From positions 1 to 56,934 of the forward strand of contig JAQGIE010000162.1 of assembly GCA_028291365.1 (NCBI GenBank): a DNA stretch of 56,934 nt, given 5' to 3'. The DNA comes from Rhodospirillales bacterium. Lineage in GTDB: Bacteria; Pseudomonadota; Alphaproteobacteria; BOG-932; Roseiterribacteraceae. The translations under genes were made by a program, and so were the position numbers. The notes under the pieces are model-generated. The model made no database searches. It saw nothing but the letters and a program-made list of their open reading frames with translations, and was not told where the DNA came from. Position 1 is the first letter of the stretch. Each line of letters opens with the position of its first letter. Positions 28,592-37,605 of the stretch are shown here, in pieces.

Positions 28592-29524
28592 TCAGTCGCC
28601 GGCCGCGGGTGAAACCGGGCCGGCATTGACGACGGTGACGCGGCGATAGGTTTCGCGCCAGATGATGTACAGGCCCGATGCGACCACGATCAGCGCGCCC
28701 GCAATCGTCGCCATCGTCGGCACTTCCGCCCAGATCGCCCAGCCCAACAAGGTCGACCAGACGATCGCCGAATAGGTGAAGGGCGACAGCGCCGACGCGG
28801 GCGAGAAGCGATAGGCCTGGGTAAGAAAGTACTGCGCCGTACCGCCGACCAGGCCGACGGCGACGACCAGCGGCATTTCGCGCCAGGTCGGCACGACGAA
28901 ATGGAACGGCAGCATGGCCAATCCCAACAACACCGCGCCGATGGCGCTGAAATAGAAGATGATCGTCAACGACGCTTCGCTGCGCGACAGCTGCCGTACC
29001 GTCGCCATGGCCAGCGCCGAGGTCAGCGCCGACCCCAGCGCCACGACGACACCGAGATTGAAACTTCCCGACAGAAGATCGATCGGCCGCGCCATGACGA
29101 CGACGCCGATGAAGCCGACGATCACCGCCGACCAGCGATGCAGCCGCACTTTCTCGCCCAGCAGCGGTCCGGCCAACGCGGTCAGGAACAGGGGCTGCGC
29201 GAAACTCAGCGCGGTCGCGTCGGCCAGCGGCAACATCTGGAACGCGGAGAAGACGAGGATCATCGACGTCGAGCCGATCAGCGCACGCGTCGCATGGGCC
29301 ACCGGCCGCTCGGTCCTGAGCAACCTGAGACCGGCGCCGGAGTGCCACAGCATCAGGCCGATCGGCACCATCGCGAAGACCTGGCGGAAGAAGGCGAGTT
29401 CGACCGGCGGGAAATGCGACAGCCATTTCACCAGCACGCTCATCACCGCGAACAGCGCCACCGAGAGCAACATGTTGAGAATGCCGAGGCGGATATCTTC
29501 CTTCGGCGCCGAGGCCTGGCTCAA
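28592..29524 (-). CDS. DMT superfamily EamA transporter
   Basis: 310 residues with ten predicted membrane helices in two EamA repeats (LLSVALFAVMSVLVKW... and ...AQYFLTQAYRFSPASALSPFTYSAIVWSTLLGW). A metabolite exporter or permease of the inner membrane; substrate unknown. The start is TTG 29524, overlapping the PEP carboxylase stop as TTGA. The next Met is inside helix 1, so TTG is the only good choice. It is translationally coupled to ppc. Confidence 0.88.
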   Translation of the reverse strand: MSQASAPKEDIRLGILNMLLSVALFAVMSVLVKWLSHFPPVELAFFRQVFAMVPIGLMLWHSGAGLRLLRTERPVAHATRALIGSTSMILVFSAFQMLPLADATALSFAQPLFLTALAGPLLGEKVRLHRWSAVIVGFIGVVVMARPIDLLSGSFNLGVVVALGSALTSALAMATVRQLSRSEASLTIIFYFSAIGAVLLGLAMLPFHFVVPTWREMPLVVAVGLVGGTAQYFLTQAYRFSPASALSPFTYSAIVWSTLLGWAIWAEVPTMATIAGALIVVASGLYIIWRETYRRVTVVNAGPVSPAAGD

Positions 29525-32502
29525 CCGATGAACCCGATCCGGTGGGCGATGGCGCTCGAACAGCGCCGCACCAAATCGTGCAGCGCCAGCATCGGTTCGA
29601 AAATATCGACGTTCTCGCGCCGGTAATCCTGGCTTTCGTCCGAGACGTAGCTTGCCGCTTCGCCCCAGTCGCCGCGCCCGATGCCGTCGCCGGTGGCGGG
29701 GAAAATGCGCTTCAGGGCGCCGACCGCACTGGGCACGTCCAGTTGCAGCACGCGCAGGAAGATGCGCCGGTTGGCGACATCGTGCCGGGTCGAGAATTCG
29801 GGGATCTCGGCGGCGAGCAGGAACAGCTCGTGCACCAGCGCCAGGCGCACCGCATGCAGCAGTGCGAGCTTGGCGCGCGTGTGCGGGTCGACCGAGGTCG
29901 GTTCACGATCGGGCAGGCTGCCAAGATGCCGGTCGAGCAGCGCCGCGTCGTCGCACAATTTGCGCGTGACCTTGGCGAGCGGCACGTGCACGCCCCACTC
30001 TTCGAGGATCTCGGCGATGCGCCGCATCGATTCGGCGCGATGCGCGTCCCTGGTCTTTGCCGCGAGCGCCAGCCACAGGCCGGGATCCAGCGTATCGATA
30101 TAGGCGGCGAGCGCGATCGGCCGCGACACGGCACGGCCATACTCGATCAGCGACAACATGCGGCGAAAGCGGGGGCTGTTCGCGTACATGTCGGCGAGCG
30201 CGGCTGGATCGCGCGCCATCGCTTCGCCGACGCCGCCGATCGTGTTGGCGAGCAGGCCGAGCTGCGCCAGCACCGCATTGTGCGGAATGGCGCGTAGCTG
30301 TGACGCGGACGGACGCGTATCGCCGTCGCCTTCGCGTTTGCTCGGACGGCTGCCGGTCGGGAACAGGAGATTGGCGCCCCATGTCGTCAACAGCGCGCCA
30401 TAGCCGGGATCGACCATCAGCGACGTCTGGAATTCCTTGACCGTGGTCAGGAACTCGGTCGCCCAGTCGCGATCTTCGTAATAGCGGTCGGGCTGGATCG
30501 CGCGCGGCTCGATCAGCCAGGTCAGAATTCGCGTGAGCAGCGCCAGCGCTTCGGGCTCGGTCTGGAACCAGAGATAACCGTCGCCGCCCTGCCAGCTCGT
30601 CTCCTGCTTGAAACGCACGCCGCCGGCGTCGAGCGCGGCTCGGAATTGCGGCGTGCAGATATAGTCGAGCCGCGCTTCGATGCCGCCGGGATGACAGCCG
30701 CGGCCGATCGATTCGCCATGGGTATCGAAGAACACCAGCTCGATCCCGGCGAGTTCGGGCCGCTCGAACAGCCGCAGGATGCGTTCCTTCAGACGTTCGA
30801 TCGAGCCGCAGGCCGGCGTCTGGCCGAGATAGCGGCCCGCGTCGCTGTAGCCGGTCTGCACGCACAGCTTGCCGGTGCGGCGCAGATAGGCGCGGAAGCT
30901 TTCCGACTCCAGCAGATGTTCGAGCACGCGGCTGCCCATCTGCAGCGCTTTCTCGGTCTCGAACAGCGGGCAGATCTCGATCTTGTCTTCGATTCCGAAC
31001 AGCTTGGCGTAGTAGAGCGCGGTCAGGATGGTGAAGGCGCTCTCGCACTCGGCGACCAGGAAACGCACCGGCGTGGTGCCGTCGACATATTTCAGCATCT
31101 GCGCCACGAGCATGAACAGGCGCTTGGCCGAGGTGCGCTCGCTCGCGACCGAGCCGAAATTGATGCTGACGGGCTCGACTTTCTCGATCAGCTCTTCGAC
31201 CGCGCGCAGATAGGAAAGTCGGTGGCGCGGGTCGTCGGGCGCGGTGTCGAGCGAGACCGATTTGCGGATCGCGTTATGGAGCTGGGTCGCATTGATGCGC
31301 ACATGGGTGCGGGCGCTGCCCAGTCCGACCGCCTGCAACTCGGCGCGCAGCACGATCAGGTCGCGTTCGAGCTCGTGGTTTCCATCGGCCGCGCGCAATG
31401 CGCGCTCGATCAGCGCCAGCAGCGGTTCGACCTTGGTCAGCCGCTCCTTGCCGCGCGCGTTCAACCGCTGTGACAGCAGCCGCACCGGCTCCAGCGTGGC
31501 GGGATCGTCGGCGCGCACGCGCTCGAAGGTGGCGATCTCGTCGTCGACCGTGGCACCGGCGAGCGCCAGCTTGGCTTCGAGCAGCTCGAGCGACGCGACC
31601 AGCGCGTCCGATCCGTCGGCCGCTGCACGCAGCCGCGATGCTTCGCGGCTCAGTGCCCGGAGCTGCCGCCCCTGCGCCACCAGCCGGCGCAGCATCGTGT
31701 CGCTCCAGGAAATGTCGGAGCGGCCGTCGAGATCGTAGCCGACCCAGCTCGCCACCGTGACGAGGCGCGGCGTCAGCTCGCGCCAGCGATCGGGCCAACG
31801 CGCGGCCGCGCCATCGAGCGCGATGCGCCAGACCCGCCGCAGCGCCAGCTGCAGCCGTTCAAGCCCGTCGATCGACAGCGCCTGTTCGCGCGCCAGGGTC
31901 AGCGGCTCATCCGCGTGGTGCACGCTCGCCGCGGCGCGCGCCAGCAATTGCTGAATCGCGCCGGCGTCGAGCGCGACGCCGTCGTCACCCATGCCGGTCG
32001 CGAGCAGGGCCAGATCATGCATCAGCCCGCCACTGAGGCTGAAGGTCGGGTGGGCGGTCAGCACCAGCCCGTAGAGATCGCGTTCCAGCAGCAAGCGCGC
32101 GGACTCGAACGTGCCGGCGCGTTCGAAGGCGCGTTCGAACAGCGTGCCCAGCGCCGCCTCGTTCGTCGCCGGGTCGAGCTCGCCGAGCGCGAGGTTGAGC
32201 CGCCGCGCCCGGTCGCAAAAACCATGCACGGTCAGATACTGGATCAGCTGCTCCAGCGCGCCGTGATCGAGCTTTCCGTCCTCGATCCGGTGATTGATTG
32301 ATAAAGCGAGACGCTGCACCGGGTTCCCGCGTGGATCGTCTTCGGCCTCGCGATCGAAACGTTCGAAATCCTGCAGCAGCTCATGCGCCAGCGCCTGCAG
32401 GTCGAGCGTCGGATCGACCGGGAAATGCGTCGCGTTTTCGGCAAGCAGCCGGCCCGTGGTCGGTGCGTCGGGCGAGATCGTGTGCTGCGGAGCGTTCTGC
32501 AT
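29521..32502 (-). CDS. Divergent phosphoenolpyruvate carboxylase-like protein
   Basis: About 993 residues, PEPC-length. Only some active-site motifs are recognisable and they are altered. LTAHPTFSLSG (about 150) replaces LTAHPTE with a following Arg-rich stretch. VGYDLDGRSD (about 255) replaces GGDRDGNP. GYSDAGRYLG (about 551) replaces GYSDSAKDAG, and THGESIGRGCHPGG (about 595) replaces HGRGGTVGRGGGP. The canonical QNTG end is missing. It belongs to an atypical PEPC branch and may still carboxylate PEP or have changed substrate. ATG 32502 is used; an in-frame start 12 codons upstream exists. Coupled to the EamA exporter. Confidence 0.75.
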   Translation of the reverse strand: MQNAPQHTISPDAPTTGRLLAENATHFPVDPTLDLQALAHELLQDFERFDREAEDDPRGNPVQRLALSINHRIEDGKLDHGALEQLIQYLTVHGFCDRARRLNLALGELDPATNEAALGTLFERAFERAGTFESARLLLERDLYGLVLTAHPTFSLSGGLMHDLALLATGMGDDGVALDAGAIQQLLARAAASVHHADEPLTLAREQALSIDGLERLQLALRRVWRIALDGAAARWPDRWRELTPRLVTVASWVGYDLDGRSDISWSDTMLRRLVAQGRQLRALSREASRLRAAADGSDALVASLELLEAKLALAGATVDDEIATFERVRADDPATLEPVRLLSQRLNARGKERLTKVEPLLALIERALRAADGNHELERDLIVLRAELQAVGLGSARTHVRINATQLHNAIRKSVSLDTAPDDPRHRLSYLRAVEELIEKVEPVSINFGSVASERTSAKRLFMLVAQMLKYVDGTTPVRFLVAECESAFTILTALYYAKLFGIEDKIEICPLFETEKALQMGSRVLEHLLESESFRAYLRRTGKLCVQTGYSDAGRYLGQTPACGSIERLKERILRLFERPELAGIELVFFDTHGESIGRGCHPGGIEARLDYICTPQFRAALDAGGVRFKQETSWQGGDGYLWFQTEPEALALLTRILTWLIEPRAIQPDRYYEDRDWATEFLTTVKEFQTSLMVDPGYGALLTTWGANLLFPTGSRPSKREGDGDTRPSASQLRAIPHNAVLAQLGLLANTIGGVGEAMARDPAALADMYANSPRFRRMLSLIEYGRAVSRPIALAAYIDTLDPGLWLALAAKTRDAHRAESMRRIAEILEEWGVHVPLAKVTRKLCDDAALLDRHLGSLPDREPTSVDPHTRAKLALLHAVRLALVHELFLLAAEIPEFSTRHDVANRRIFLRVLQLDVPSAVGALKRIFPATGDGIGRGDWGEAASYVSDESQDYRRENVDIFEPMLALHDLVRRCSSAIAHRIGFIG

Positions 32503-32577
32503 GGCGCGAACCCTGGGTCCACGCCGCGCCGTCGTCAACGAAGAGCGTGCGATTTCGCTCGCGGGGCTGGGACGCGA

Positions 32578-33690
32578 TCAGTGCAGGCGTTGCGCCAGCG
32601 AGACCGCCGTTTCAATCGTGCCGCGCGCACTGCCGTCGCTGAGATGCGTGCCGACATGCCAGGTGCGGTTGCGACCCTGCTGCGAGTCCAGCCGCGCCTG
32701 CGCTGCATGGCCGGTTGAATCGGGCACGATCCAACGCTGGACCGCGTCGTGACGGATCGCGTCGATCGCCGCGTCGGACGCGTCAAAGGTGACGAATCTG
32801 GCGCCGTCAGCAGGACCGAGCGCGAGGGTGCGCAGATCGGCGCCGTCCCTGCGCGCGATGCCGATCGTGGTGCCGTCGGCGGGCGCGAAGCGCGGATCGT
32901 CGTGCAGCACGATGCGGCGCGCGGCAAAGTCGAAGCCGCCGAAGGCGCGGCGCTCCTCGACGCTGGCGTCGGCCAGCAGCTTCATCGAGCCCTCCGGCGA
33001 CAGGGCCAGCACCAGCGCGTCATAGGCTTCGAAGCCGTTCGCCGAATCCAGCACGTCGATGCCGACCGGCGTACGTTGCAGCTTGACGACCTCCGCCACG
33101 CGCAGCCGTGCGGCGTGATGGCGGGAAAGCGCCGCGTGCGCGGCGCGCGCGCCGCCCTCGATGCGGAGCCAGCTGGCACCCGCGGCGCCCGCGCCCTGCG
33201 CGCGCCAGGCGGCAAGAAGCTCGGACATTGGCAGGTTGCGCCAACGCCGGTCGGCCAGGCCCGTTGCGGCACTGGCCAGCGGCTCGATCAGCGCTTCGCG
33301 AACGTCTTTCTCGGGAATGGCGATGGCGAGCCATTCGCTCGCGACGCGCCGTTCCCCTTGCGGCGCCTCGGCGAGCGCGCGCAGCGCCTGCGCATAGAGG
33401 CGACGCGATGGACGCCACGCGCCCTGGAGCCGGTTCGCCTTGCGCACGATCAGCGCCTTGCCGCCATCGCGCGCGACCGCAAGGCTGGGTACGAAGGGCG
33501 AAGCGGGCAGGGCGAGCTTGCGCACCAGCGAAGCGGTCGCGCTGTCTCGGCCCGGATCGAACAGCAGCGGCAGTGGATCGACCTCGCCGTCCGGCGCTGC
33601 CTCGTAGATCTGTACGTCGAAGCGATCTTCGAGCGAGGATGCGGCCGCGAGCCCGGCGAGACCGCCTCCAATGATCGCAACGCGCTTCAT
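32578..33690 (-). CDS. FAD/NAD(P)-binding oxidoreductase, amine-oxidase-like
   Basis: 370 residues. The N-terminal Rossmann motif RVAIIGGGLAGLAAASSL binds the FAD ADP moiety, followed by an acidic end of strand 2 (QIYEA). The C-terminal TWHVGTHLSDGSARGTIETAV resembles the FAD-closing motif of flavin amine oxidases and COG2907-type proteins. Substrate unknown. Its start overlaps the stop of a 31-codon ORF (ATGA), in a run with pdeM and the Lhr-like helicase. COG2907-type genes often neighbour photolyase genes in other bacteria. Confidence 0.75.
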   Translation of the reverse strand: MKRVAIIGGGLAGLAAASSLEDRFDVQIYEAAPDGEVDPLPLLFDPGRDSATASLVRKLALPASPFVPSLAVARDGGKALIVRKANRLQGAWRPSRRLYAQALRALAEAPQGERRVASEWLAIAIPEKDVREALIEPLASAATGLADRRWRNLPMSELLAAWRAQGAGAAGASWLRIEGGARAAHAALSRHHAARLRVAEVVKLQRTPVGIDVLDSANGFEAYDALVLALSPEGSMKLLADASVEERRAFGGFDFAARRIVLHDDPRFAPADGTTIGIARRDGADLRTLALGPADGARFVTFDASDAAIDAIRHDAVQRWIVPDSTGHAAQARLDSQQGRNRTWHVGTHLSDGSARGTIETAVSLAQRLH

Positions 33691-33782
33691 GCCGGCTCCC
33701 TGGTCGCCTCGAACGCCGCGAGCGCGCGGCTCCCTGCCTGCTTATGCGCAACGGCCGGCTTGGGATAGGCCTTGTTTCTCAT
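33687..33782 (-). CDS. 31-codon coupled micro-ORF resembling a photolyase C-terminal tail
   Basis: ATG 33782 overlaps the pdeM stop (TGATG) and its TGA overlaps the FAD oxidoreductase ATG (ATGA), so the reading frame is locked into the run at both ends. The peptide contains YPKPAVAHKQAGSRALAAF, similar in pattern to the last residues of deoxyribodipyrimidine photolyases (YPxPIVDHxxARxRALAA). It may be a relic of a deleted photolyase gene kept as a coupling spacer, or a real micropeptide. The similarity is short and judged by eye. Confidence 0.5.
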   Translation of the reverse strand: MRNKAYPKPAVAHKQAGSRALAAFEATREPA

Positions 33783-34459
33783 CAATGCGCGAGCTGCGTC
33801 GCCGCGAAACGGAACAGGCGGCCTTTGCCGATCACAACGACCGCGAAGTCGGGTTCGAACAGCGTCGAGATGGCGGGATCGAGCACGTTCAGCCCGCCCG
33901 CATAGGCGCCGAACGCCGGCAGCACCGCGCGCTTGCTGTCGTGCGCAAAGCAACGACCGGAGACGATCGCACCGCGTGCCGGCACTCTTGCCTTGGGATG
34001 ATAGTGGCCGCTGATCTCGCGCAGCGCGCCCCGCTGCGCTTCGTGGCGGAAGGTGAGCGGACCGATCATGATCTCCTGTTCAACGCGGCCGCCCCATGCC
34101 ACCGGCGGGGTCGGGTCGTGATTGCCCGCGACCCAGATCCATTCGACCGTTTCGGTGATCTCGGCGACCCGCGCCGCCTGTCCGGCGTCGATCCGTTCGA
34201 CCGCGCGCGTGTCATGCACCGAGTCGCCCAGCGCGATGACGCGATCCGGCCGCAACTGCTTCACCACGCGTTCGAGCGCGTCCAAGGTCGCGGCGGTATC
34301 GTACGGCGGCAGGAACTGCGCCGAGCGCTGCGCGTAGTGCGAGCCTTTTTCGAGATGCAGATCGGCGACGATCAAGGTCGCCGCTTCCGGCCACCACAGC
34401 GCGCCGCTGTGATCGGGAATCAGGCTGGCCTCCCCGAGATTGAATGTATGCTGGCTCAT
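33782..34459 (-). CDS. pdeM: Ligase-associated DNA damage response phosphoesterase/endonuclease PdeM
   Basis: 225-residue calcineurin-like metallophosphoesterase (TIGR04123 type). Metal-binding motifs are complete: LIVADLHLEKG, VIALGDSVHD, VAGNHDP and ISGHYHPKA. It works with the Lhr-like helicase, the MBL exonuclease and the ATP ligase in a DNA repair set. Its start overlaps the helicase stop (ATGA). Family knowledge gives the role; substrate preference is not visible. Confidence 0.92.
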   Translation of the reverse strand: MSQHTFNLGEASLIPDHSGALWWPEAATLIVADLHLEKGSHYAQRSAQFLPPYDTAATLDALERVVKQLRPDRVIALGDSVHDTRAVERIDAGQAARVAEITETVEWIWVAGNHDPTPPVAWGGRVEQEIMIGPLTFRHEAQRGALREISGHYHPKARVPARGAIVSGRCFAHDSKRAVLPAFGAYAGGLNVLDPAISTLFEPDFAVVVIGKGRLFRFAATQLAH

Positions 34460-36912
34460 CGTCTCGTGGATCTGCGTGCCGGCCGGGCAGGGGCGACCAG
34501 CGCGGTCGCCTCTTGTACGAGTTCGGCTTCGGCTTCCTCAAGCAGGTCGTCGCGCGCTTCGCCGTGCACCGCTTCGCGCCCGATTTCGAGCAGCACCGGC
34601 ACGGCCAGCGGCGACACGCGGTCGAGCGCGCGATGTTCGATCCGGTTGCGCGCACGTTTGAGCAGAAGCGCCACGCGCTCGACGTCGGTCAGGCCGCGCG
34701 CCGCATCATGCCGCGTGGCGCGCAGCAGCACGTGGCCGGGCTCGTGTTTGCGCAGCACTTCGTAAATGAGGTCGCTCGAGAACGTCACCTGCCGCGTGTT
34801 CTTGCGCTGCCCCGGCAGTTGGCGCTCGATCAGGCCGGCGATCACCGCAACGTTGCGGAAGGTGCGGCGCAGATACGAGCTTTCGTCCATCCAGCTTTCG
34901 AGATCGTCACCCAGCATGTCCTCGTCGAACAGCTCGACCAGCTGCGCGGTGGTCGGGCTGCGCAGGCTCCAGGTCGCCAGCGAATAGTCGGTGGCGACGA
35001 AACCGAGCGGACCCAGCCCCAACCGCTCCATGCGCCGCGAGATCAGCATGCCCAGCGTCTGGTGCGCCTGCCGCCCTTCGAAACAATAGGCGACCATGTA
35101 TTCGCGGTCGCCGCGCGGAAAGGTTTCGACCAGCAGCGCGTCGGGGCTGGGCATGGTCGAGCGCCAGCGCTGCAGCTCCAGCCATTCGCGCACGGCATCG
35201 GGCAAAGAAGGCCAGCGCGACGGGTCATGCAGCAGGCCGCGCACGCGATCGGCGAGCAAGGTCGTCAGCGGCATGCGTCCGCCGGCATAGGCCGGCACTT
35301 TCGGCTGGCCTTCGCCGCCGCGCACCACATCGATCACCATGTCCTTGATGGCGACGAAGCGCAGCAGCTGGCCGCCGAACACGAACGTGTCGCCGGGCAC
35401 GAGCGTGGAGGCGAAATATTCTTCAACCTCGCCGACCACGGGTCCGCGATTGATGCGTACTTTGAGCATCGTCGATTCGACGATGGTGCCGACATTCAGC
35501 CGGTAGGCACGTGCGTGGCTTTTGTCGGCGAGTTCCCAATGCCCGTCCTCGCGCCGTTTCAGTCGTTTGAACCGCTCATAGGCGCCAAGCGCATAACCGC
35601 CCGTTGCGACGAACTCGACGACGTCGTCGAAATCCTTGCGCGCCAAGCCGAAATAGGGCGCCGCACCGCAGACTTCCTGATAGAGCGCGTCGGCGTCGAA
35701 CGGTCCCGCGCACGCAGTGCCCAGCACGTGCTGGGCCAGCACGTCGAGCCCGCCCGAGATTACCGGATCGCCGTCGAGCTCGCCCGCGTCGATGGCATCG
35801 ATGGCGGCACGGCATTCGAGATGCTCGAACCGGTTGCCCGGCACCAGCAGCGCGCGGCTCGGCTCGTCGAGCCGATGGTTGGCGCGGCCGATGCGCTGCA
35901 TCAGGCGCGATGCGCCTTTGGGTGCGCCCACCTGCACGACCAGATCGACCGAGCCCCAGTCGATGCCGAGATCGAGCGACGAGGTCGCGACCACGGCGCG
36001 CAGCTCGCCGCGCGACATGGCGGCTTCGATCTTGCGGCGCTGCTCGATTGCCAGCGATCCGTGATGCAGGCCGATCGGAAGATTGTCGTCGTTGACGCGC
36101 CATAGTGCCTGGAAACACAGCTCGGCCTGGGCGCGCGTATTCACGAACACGATGGCGGTGTGGACCTGGCGGATGCGCTCGTACACTTCGGGCATCGCAT
36201 GCACGGCCATATGGCCCGACCAGGGCATGCGCTCGCGCGTTTCGAGCACGCTGATTTCGGGCTTGGCCCCGGCGCGGCCGCGAATGAGGCGAACGTCGGT
36301 GGCGTCCTCGCCCGTCTTGGACAGATAGCCGAGCAGCAGCTTGGGCTGCGCCACCGTCGCCGACAGGCCGACACGCCTCGCCGCAGGCGCCAGCGTCGCG
36401 AGACGCGCGAGACCCAAAGACAGAAGATCACCGCGCTTGATGCCGGCCAGCGCATGCAGCTCGTCGATCACGATGGTGCGCAGCGGACGGAAGAAATCCT
36501 CGGCACCGGGATAGGCGAGCAGCAGCGCCAGGCTTTCCGGCGTCGTCATCAGGATCTGCGGCGGCGATTTGCGCTGGCGCTGCTTTTTCGCATCGGGCGT
36601 GTCGCCGGTGCGCGTCTCGGCCCGGATCGGAAGGCGGAGCTCGGCGATGGGCCGTTCGAGATTGCGGTGGATGTCGACCGCCAGCGCTTTCAGCGGCGAG
36701 ATATAGAGCGTGTGCAGCCCCTGCCGCGGCCGTTCCGCCAGCTCGACCAGGGTCGGCAGGAATCCCGCCAGCGTCTTGCCGGCGCCGGTCGGCGCGATCA
36801 GCAGTGCGCTGGCCTGGTCCTGGGCGGCCTCGACCATCGCCAGCTGGTGCTCGCGCGGGGTCCAGCCGCGATGCGCGAACCAGGCTTCGATGTTCGGTGG
36901 CAGGGTGGTCAC
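34456..36912 (-). CDS. Ligase-associated DNA damage response DEXH-box helicase (Lhr-like)
   Basis: 818-residue SF2 helicase (TIGR04121 type). Motifs in order: Q-like TPREHQLAMVEAA, Walker A APTGAGKTLAGFLPT, TTPESLALLL, DELHALAGIKRGD, VGLSATVAQPK, then RecA-2 motifs FVNTRAQAE, LHHGSLAIEQRRKIEAAM, TSSLDLGIDWG and QRIGRANHR, and a long Lhr-core C-terminal domain. It begins at GTG 36912. First gene of a leftward run with pdeM. Confidence 0.92.
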   Translation of the reverse strand: MTTLPPNIEAWFAHRGWTPREHQLAMVEAAQDQASALLIAPTGAGKTLAGFLPTLVELAERPRQGLHTLYISPLKALAVDIHRNLERPIAELRLPIRAETRTGDTPDAKKQRQRKSPPQILMTTPESLALLLAYPGAEDFFRPLRTIVIDELHALAGIKRGDLLSLGLARLATLAPAARRVGLSATVAQPKLLLGYLSKTGEDATDVRLIRGRAGAKPEISVLETRERMPWSGHMAVHAMPEVYERIRQVHTAIVFVNTRAQAELCFQALWRVNDDNLPIGLHHGSLAIEQRRKIEAAMSRGELRAVVATSSLDLGIDWGSVDLVVQVGAPKGASRLMQRIGRANHRLDEPSRALLVPGNRFEHLECRAAIDAIDAGELDGDPVISGGLDVLAQHVLGTACAGPFDADALYQEVCGAAPYFGLARKDFDDVVEFVATGGYALGAYERFKRLKRREDGHWELADKSHARAYRLNVGTIVESTMLKVRINRGPVVGEVEEYFASTLVPGDTFVFGGQLLRFVAIKDMVIDVVRGGEGQPKVPAYAGGRMPLTTLLADRVRGLLHDPSRWPSLPDAVREWLELQRWRSTMPSPDALLVETFPRGDREYMVAYCFEGRQAHQTLGMLISRRMERLGLGPLGFVATDYSLATWSLRSPTTAQLVELFDEDMLGDDLESWMDESSYLRRTFRNVAVIAGLIERQLPGQRKNTRQVTFSSDLIYEVLRKHEPGHVLLRATRHDAARGLTDVERVALLLKRARNRIEHRALDRVSPLAVPVLLEIGREAVHGEARDDLLEEAEAELVQEATALVAPARPARRSTRR

Positions 36913-36998
36913 GGCGCGAGAATATAGGTAGAGGGCGAAAGGTGGGTGACCGTCTCGCCGCAGGAGAGCGCGATGTTTGAAATTCCGACGAGAATTGC

Positions 36999-37523
36999 AT
37001 GACCGCGGCGCTGCTTCGACCGGCCACCCAGGCCGACACCCCGGCTTTGCTCAAGATCTATGCGCACGCCGTCGAGCACAGTATCGGCACGTTCGAGGAA
37101 GAGGTGCCCCGGCTGGACGAGCTGGAGCAGCGGCGTGCCTCGCTCTCGGCGCAGAAATTCCCGTATCTGGTTGCGGAAATCGATCACGTGGTGGTCGGCT
37201 TCGCCTATGTCGGGCCGTTCCGCGCGCGCTCGGCCTATCGCTTCACGGTCGAGGACTCGGTCTATGTCGATCCTGACTGGCAGGGGCGCGGCGTCGGCCG
37301 CGCGCTGTTGCAGCGGTTGATCGAGGACTGCACCGGCGCCGGCTTCCGGCAGATGGTCGCGGTGGTCGGCGGTACCGACAATCACCCCTCGATCGGGCTG
37401 CACAAGACCTGCGGCTTCGCCCAGGTCGGTGGCTTCCAGAATATCGGATTCAAGTTCGGCCGCTGGGCCGGCATCGTGTTCCTCCAGCGCGAACTCGGCG
37501 CCGGCGCGAGCACGCTGCCATGA
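36999..37523 (+). CDS. GNAT acetyltransferase, phosphinothricin N-acetyltransferase-like
   Basis: 174 residues of the Pat/Bar/MnaT family. LRPATQADTPALLKIYAHAVEHSIGTFEE at the N-terminus, acetyl-CoA site DPDWQGRGVGRALLQRLI at about 88-105, and the AVVGGTDNHPSIGLHKTCGF segment typical of the group. Such enzymes acetylate methionine sulfone/sulfoximine or phosphinothricin analogues. The physiological substrate here is not known. ATG 36999. Confidence 0.88.
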   Translation: MTAALLRPATQADTPALLKIYAHAVEHSIGTFEEEVPRLDELEQRRASLSAQKFPYLVAEIDHVVVGFAYVGPFRARSAYRFTVEDSVYVDPDWQGRGVGRALLQRLIEDCTGAGFRQMVAVVGGTDNHPSIGLHKTCGFAQVGGFQNIGFKFGRWAGIVFLQRELGAGASTLP

Positions 37524-37541
37524 GCGCGAGCACAACCTGTC

Positions 37542-37561
37542 ACCCCGGCGAAGGCCGGGGT
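37542..37561. repeat. Single palindrome ACCCCGGCGAAGGCCGGGGT
   Basis: A 20-base palindrome (stem ACCCCGGC / GCCGGGGT) in the 82-base gap between the acetyltransferase and mtnN. It resembles the CCCCGC repeats but has a different core and is single rather than paired. Confidence 0.7.
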
Positions 37562-37605
37562 AACAAACAAGAAGATCAGCGCGCCCTCCGCGACAGAGCG
37601 CGCAA

